From the NCBI GenBank assembly GCA_021323335.1, contig JAJTCN010000024.1:1-57472 (forward strand): a DNA stretch of 57,472 bases, written 5' to 3'. Of this stretch, positions 53,267-57,472 are shown piece by piece. Below the pieces are notes generated by a model. The model was given only the letters and a program-made list of their open reading frames with translations, was not told the DNA's origin and did not search any database. The position numbers were made by a program, and so were the translations under genes. The first letter of the stretch is position 1. Each line of letters begins with the position of its first letter. This stretch comes from Ramlibacter sp. (lineage in GTDB: Bacteria; Pseudomonadota; Gammaproteobacteria; Burkholderiales; Burkholderiaceae_C).

Positions 53267-54154
53267 GTGTCCCCATCCCCACCCCGGATCGGTCTCGCCC
53301 TTGGCGGCGGCGCGGCGCGCGGCTGGGCGCACATCGGGGTGATCCGCGCCCTGGAAGCGGCGGGGATTTCGCCCCAGGTGGTTTGCGGCACCTCCATCGG
53401 CGCGCTGGTCGGCGCCGCTTATGCCGCCGGCCGCCTGGACGACCTCGAGGCCTGGGTGCGCAGGCTGGACTGGCAGGCCGTCTCGAACCTCATCGACTGG
53501 CGGATGGCCGGCGGCCTGATGCAGGGCCAGAAGCTGGTGGACTTCTTTCGTTCGCAGTTCCAGGACGCCGGCATCGAACGGCTGGGAAGGAAATTCGGCT
53601 GCGTCGCCACCGAGCTGACCACGGGCCGTGAAGTCTGGCTGCGGGAAGGCCCCGTGATCGATGCGGTGCGGGCTTCCATCGCACTGCCCGGGTTGCTCAC
53701 GCCGGTCGCCCGCGATGGCCGGCTGCTGGTCGACGGAGGCCTCGTCAACCCGGTGCCGGTGTCGCTCTGCCGGGCCCTGGGCGCCGAGATCGTCATCGCG
53801 GTGGACCTCAACTGGGACCTGATCGGCCGCCGCGCGAAAGCCGACGAGATCGCGGCGCAGGCATCCGACTCCGCGCGGAACCGGCTGGTCGAGGCGCTGT
53901 TCGGCCGCTTCCGCCAGCGCTCGCTCGACGCCGCGGAAATGCCCTCGCTCGTGGACGTGCTGCTCACCAGCCTGAACATCATGCAGGTCCGCATCACCCA
54001 GAGCAGGCTGGCCGGCGAACCCGCGGACGTGCTGGTGCGGCCGCGGCTGTCGGGCCTCGTCGCCATGGACTTCCACCGGGCCCCCAGCGCGATTGCCGAA
54101 GGCGAGCGGGCCGCCGGCCATGCGGTGGCGCAGCTGCGCGAGCTGCTGGACTGA
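53267..54154 (+). CDS. Patatin-like phospholipase (RssA-like)
   Basis: The 295-residue cytoplasmic protein has the patatin oxyanion motif GGGAARGWAHIG, the nucleophile GTSIGALVGA and the catalytic Asp in VDGGLVNPVP. This gives the Ser-Asp dyad of the family. The start is GTG at 53267. Patatin proteins hydrolyse acyl esters of phospholipids; the substrate here is unknown. The last ~25 residues include a helix with 'RAAGHAVAQLRELLD'. Confidence 0.9.
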   Translation: MSPSPPRIGLALGGGAARGWAHIGVIRALEAAGISPQVVCGTSIGALVGAAYAAGRLDDLEAWVRRLDWQAVSNLIDWRMAGGLMQGQKLVDFFRSQFQDAGIERLGRKFGCVATELTTGREVWLREGPVIDAVRASIALPGLLTPVARDGRLLVDGGLVNPVPVSLCRALGAEIVIAVDLNWDLIGRRAKADEIAAQASDSARNRLVEALFGRFRQRSLDAAEMPSLVDVLLTSLNIMQVRITQSRLAGEPADVLVRPRLSGLVAMDFHRAPSAIAEGERAAGHAVAQLRELLD

Positions 54155-54184
54155 TCCGGCCGGTGCGGCTGCTGTCCTGGTCCC

Positions 54185-55873
54185 TCAGAACTGCTGCCAG
54201 CCGCCACCGGCTCCGGACGCCTGCAAGGGCTGCGCAATGCGAGGCAGCGACTGCACTGCCGGCCGGATGCGGGGCGCGGAGAGGGACGGACCCGGCTCAT
54301 TGCGCGGTTCGGGATGGGAAAGCAGCTCCGCATCCTCCGCCCCCAGGCGGAACCGGGAGACGACCTGCAGCAGTGCGTCCGCGCGGGCCTTCATGGCCGC
54401 GGTCGCGGCGCTCGCTTCTTCCACCAGCGCGGCGTTCTGCTGCACCACCAGGTCCATCTGGGTGGTGGCCGTGTTCACCTGGCCGATGCCGCTGCTCTGC
54501 TCCTCGCTGGCGGCGGCGATCTCCGCGATCAGGCTGCTCACCTTGTTCACCGACGCGACGATCTGCGTCATCGTCGCGCCCGCGGAGTCCACCAGCTGCG
54601 CGCCCGCATCCACCTGTACAGCGGACTCGGCGATCAGCGTCTTGATCTCCCGCGCCGCGGCCGCGCTGCGTTGCGCGAGGTTGCGCACCTCCGCGGCGAC
54701 GACGGCGAAGCCCCGGCCCTGGTCGCCGGCACGGGCGGCCTCCACCGCGGCATTGAGGGCGAGGATGTTGGTCTGGAACGCGATGCCGTCGATGACGCTG
54801 ATGATGTCGGAGATCCGGCGCGAAGAGCCGGAGATGCCCGCCATGCGCTGGACCACCTGGCCCATGACCTCGCCGCCCTGGCGCGCGACGTGCGAGGCGT
54901 CCACGGCGAGCTGGCTGGCCTGCCGCGCGTTGTCGGCGTTCTGCCGCACCGTCGACGTCAGTTCCTCCAGCGAGCTGGCGGTCTCCTCCAGCGTGCTGGC
55001 CTGCATCTCCGTGCGTTGCGACAGCTCCTGGTTGCCCTGGGCGATCTGCGAGCTCGCCCGGGACATGGCGTGGGCGCCGGCGAGGACTTCCGAGACCACC
55101 CGGCGCAGGTCGTGCTGCATGCGGGACTGGGCCCGCAGGAGGTCCGCCGTTTCATCCTTGCCCCGAACGACGATGTGAGTGGTGAGGTCGCCTTGCGCGA
55201 TGTCATGGGCGGCCGCGGAGGCCGCCTGAAGGGGGCGAACGATGGCGCGCGCCATGGCCAGCGTGATGCCGAGCGCGGCCAGGATGGCCAGCAGGATGCA
55301 GGCGATGAAGGATCCCGCCGTCGTCTTGAAAGCGGCCGCGCCCTCCTTGGCCGACTCGCGCGCGAGGACGCCTTCGAGATCCGACAAGGCGTCGACCGCC
55401 TTGACGCTTTGCTGGTAGGCCGTGTCGGCCGCGTTCATCGCGGCCTTCGCGTCGGGACCGTTGGCCAGCGCGGCCTGCAGCGCCTTGTCGACCTCGCGAC
55501 GGTAGGTCCTCTGCGATGCGAGGATGGCCTCGGCGTGCTGCTGCTCCGCCGGAAGGAGGAAGGGCAGGGTGCGGTACTCGGCCATCTTGCCGATCGTCTC
55601 GTCGACCTTGCGGAGGTGTTCGGCGGCCAGGGTCCGTGCCTTGTCCTGCGGAATGTCGCCCGCGCCCATCAACAGCCAGTAGGTGCCCGTGTGGACCTGG
55701 CTCATGTCGCGGGACGCGGCCATGACCGCCGTGATCCCCGCGCCGCGCACGCGCACGAGCTCGGCCAGGCTCATGCCCTGGCTCGCGAGCAGCGCCACGG
55801 ATGCGATCCCCACGCCCAGGAGAAACAGGATCGCCACCAGCGGCGCGACCAGGAGCTTGTGCCAGATTTTCAT
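54185..55873 (-). CDS. Methyl-accepting chemotaxis protein with WxxF tether
   Basis: The 562-residue chemoreceptor has a first membrane segment ([20 protein letters not shown]), a four-helix-type periplasmic sensor domain, a second segment near 190-210 and HAMP ('[20 protein letters not shown]'). The long signalling hairpin has '[20 protein letters not shown]' and '[20 protein letters not shown]' at its tip. The C-terminus, GGGWQQF, has the WxxF form of a CheR-binding tether after a Pro-rich linker. The ATG at 55873 (MKIWHK) is preferred. Confidence 0.9.
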   Translation of the reverse strand: MKIWHKLLVAPLVAILFLLGVGIASVALLASQGMSLAELVRVRGAGITAVMAASRDMSQVHTGTYWLLMGAGDIPQDKARTLAAEHLRKVDETIGKMAEYRTLPFLLPAEQQHAEAILASQRTYRREVDKALQAALANGPDAKAAMNAADTAYQQSVKAVDALSDLEGVLARESAKEGAAAFKTTAGSFIACILLAILAALGITLAMARAIVRPLQAASAAAHDIAQGDLTTHIVVRGKDETADLLRAQSRMQHDLRRVVSEVLAGAHAMSRASSQIAQGNQELSQRTEMQASTLEETASSLEELTSTVRQNADNARQASQLAVDASHVARQGGEVMGQVVQRMAGISGSSRRISDIISVIDGIAFQTNILALNAAVEAARAGDQGRGFAVVAAEVRNLAQRSAAAAREIKTLIAESAVQVDAGAQLVDSAGATMTQIVASVNKVSSLIAEIAAASEEQSSGIGQVNTATTQMDLVVQQNAALVEEASAATAAMKARADALLQVVSRFRLGAEDAELLSHPEPRNEPGPSLSAPRIRPAVQSLPRIAQPLQASGAGGGWQQF

Positions 55874-55999
55874 CGTCCCCACCCTTGTTGTTCGGTCTCG
55901 GATACTTCGAGAACCCGCCACTGTAAGCAAGGTTACGGGAAAGTACATCCGCCAGGAGGGGTGTGTTGTATTGGGCGCAGATCGGGCCGGTGGCGGCCT

Positions 56000-56263
56000 T
56001 CAGCCGATCCAGTCGTGGCGCCGCGGCGCCCGGCCGGCAAAGGGCAGTCGGCGCAGCAGCGGCGGCACGTCGCGTCCCGTCGCCGATCTCGCCACCAGCA
56101 GCGTGCCGAGCAGCGATGCGACGACGCGCACCGGAACGGAGGGATGCCGGCGGGTGGCGACCCACAGACCCAGGCCGGCGGCGAAGGCGAGCCAATGTTC
56201 GCCGGGGACGCCTGCACGCGCTTCGTCGTAGCCCTTCAGTTTGTCAATCAGTCTTTCGGCCAT
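56000..56263 (-). CDS. Small predicted membrane protein
   Basis: The 87-residue protein starts MAERLIDKLKGYDEARAGVP and has one or two hydrophobic segments (HWLAFAAGLGLWVATR; VPVRVVASLLGTLLVARSAT). It ends in a basic, Arg/Pro-rich tail. I do not recognise a family. It is encoded between the MCP and the divergent MFS gene. Confidence 0.6.
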   Translation of the reverse strand: MAERLIDKLKGYDEARAGVPGEHWLAFAAGLGLWVATRRHPSVPVRVVASLLGTLLVARSATGRDVPPLLRRLPFAGRAPRRHDWIG

Positions 56264-56361
56264 GTCGGATCTCTTGGTTGAACGAATCGATTCTGCGCAA
56301 AAACCAGGGGACCGTGGGGCGACGTGGCGCCCGGCGAAGGATCTGTCCGACAATTCGCGGC

Positions 56362-57472
56362 ATGGACGCTCCGCAACCTGGCCGCCCCGCCAACTCGATG
56401 GCAACCCAGTGGCTCCTGAACATCGGCCACGCCATCGACCACATGTTCCTGCTGATCTTCGCGACGGCGGTGACCAGCATCGCGGCGGATTTCGGCATCG
56501 CCCGATGGGAAGACCTCATGCCGTACAGCGTGGCGGCGTTCTTCTTCTTCGGCATCGGCTCGCTGCCCGCCGGCAGGCTGGGAGACCATTGGGGCCGCCG
56601 TCCATCTATCACCCGGTCGGCATCCCGATGCTCGTGCAGACTTCGACCCGCCCCGGTCTCAGCATCGGCATCAACGGCCTGGTCGGCAACCTCGGGGTGG
56701 CCGTCGCTGCCGTGACGACGGGGTTCCTCGTGAAGTACCTCGACTGGCGCATGGCGTTCGCCATTCCCGGCGCGTTGTGCCTGCTGGTGGGTTGCGCGTT
56801 CGCGGTGCTGGCCACCCCCGAACAGGCTGCGCCAGCGAAGAAGAAGGCGAGTGCCGCCGCCGCGCCCGCCGGTGTTTCCATGGCCAGGCTGCTGCTGGTG
56901 ATGACGGTGGCGGCCACCAGCGGCAGCCTGCTGTTCAACTTCTCCACCAACAGCAACTACGAGCTGCTCTCCGAGAGATTGCGCAGCATCCTGCAGGACC
57001 CGGCCCGCCTTGGCGCGCTGCTCGCCCTGGTGTACGCGGCAGCCTCGCTGGCCCAACTCGTCGTCGGCTATCTCATCGACCGCATGCCGCTCAAGGGGCT
57101 GTACCTGGGCGTCGTCGCCGCGCAGGCGGTGCTGCTCGCGCTGGCGGCGATGGCGGACGGGTGGGTCTTCTACGCGCTGCAGTTCCTGTTCATGACCGCC
57201 ATCTTCGGCGCCATCCCTTTCACCGACGCGATGATCGTGCGCTTCGTCGACGACAGCATGCGGTCCCGCGTATCTGGAATGCGCCTGGCGGTTTCGCTCG
57301 GTGCGAGTTCGCTGGCGGTGTGGCTGATCGGCCCGCTGGTGAAGCAGGCAGGCTTTGACATGCTGCTTGCCGTGATGGCGGGCACGGCGGTCCTCTCGCT
57401 GGCGATCCTCAGCCAGCTGCCGGTGACGCCCGCGCCGAAGCGGCGGGAGGCGCGGGTGGATGCGGCGGGGAA
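56362..57472 (+). pseudogene. MFS transporter disrupted by an internal deletion (also cut by window end)
   Basis: The first frame (ATG 56362) encodes TM1, TM2 and the MFS loop 'LPAGRLGDHWGRR'. Near 56600 it jumps: the frame as read gives unrelated residues and stops at 56715. A different frame resumes exactly with SIYHPVGIPMLVQTSTRPGL and runs as a normal MFS protein to the window end (e.g. SMARLLLVMTVAATSGSLLF). Family members have roughly 35 residues between 'GRR' and 'SIYHP', so a segment of about 100 bases with a frame change is missing. Either the gene is inactive or the sequence has an error. Confidence 0.8.

Overview
The window is GC-rich, densely coded DNA in which most genes sit in tightly coupled operons with ATGA, GTGA or TTGA stop/start overlaps. 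The family mix (a Bug-type receptor tail, tcu genes, a complete sox cluster, an EpsA/E/F/G/L exopolysaccharide locus) suggests a betaproteobacterium of the Burkholderiales, probably Comamonadaceae-like (Ramlibacter/Variovorax type). That placement is inferred from gene content, not from a marker gene. I saw no rRNA or tRNA gene, CRISPR array, prophage or insertion sequence.

Layout. (1) 1-5.7 kb: the tail of a Bug-family solute receptor, a nested repeat/inverted-repeat element, and tricarballylate-type genes (tcuR-like, tcuA, tcuB) followed by a divergent FAD dehydrogenase of 3-ketosteroid dehydrogenase type. (2) 5.7-10.9 kb: housekeeping and orphan genes, namely an HTH protein coupled to a DEDDh exonuclease, a GNAT/GIY-YIG pair, two small conserved proteins, and a hybrid histidine kinase coupled to a DUF938 methyltransferase. 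(3) 11-26.8 kb: a sulfur-oxidation island. It has two large YeeE/YedE transporters, a DsrE-like protein, an ArsR-type SoxR-like regulator, a SoxH-like hydrolase, SoxW-like thioredoxin and soxCD-YZ-AX-B, then a second block of half-size YeeE proteins, a BigR-like persulfide sensor, a Blh/ETHE1-like persulfide dioxygenase and a SulP transporter. The presence of SoxCD implies full oxidation of thiosulfate to sulfate. (4) 26.8-31.9 kb: a frameshifted TerB/DUF697 gene, glutathione-dependent formaldehyde detoxification (adhC, fghA) with an MFS gene, and a DUF535 gene. (5) 31.9-52.4 kb: an exopolysaccharide island. It has two convergent paralogous secreted glycoside-hydrolase-like proteins, a flippase, an O-antigen ligase-like polymerase, WecG/TagA, four further glycosyltransferases, a WcaJ/EpsB-type initiating transferase, a PEP-CTERM-like small protein, epsE, epsL, epsF and epsG, then on the other strand a PEP-CTERM-locus ATPase and the LuxR-type regulator epsA. 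(6) 52.5-57.5 kb: an orphan membrane-anchored protein, a patatin-like phospholipase, a chemoreceptor with a C-terminal WxxF tether, a small membrane protein, and an MFS gene disrupted by an apparent internal deletion.

Points of most interest: the paired secreted glycoside-hydrolase-like paralogs beside the eps locus; a PEP-CTERM-like cargo with no exosortase in the window; a 14-bp element shared upstream of soxC and soxY; an inverted repeat lying between the -35 and -10 of the blh promoter; and three genes (tcuB, TerB/DUF697, MFS) each broken by an apparent small deletion, which could be real decay or assembly error.
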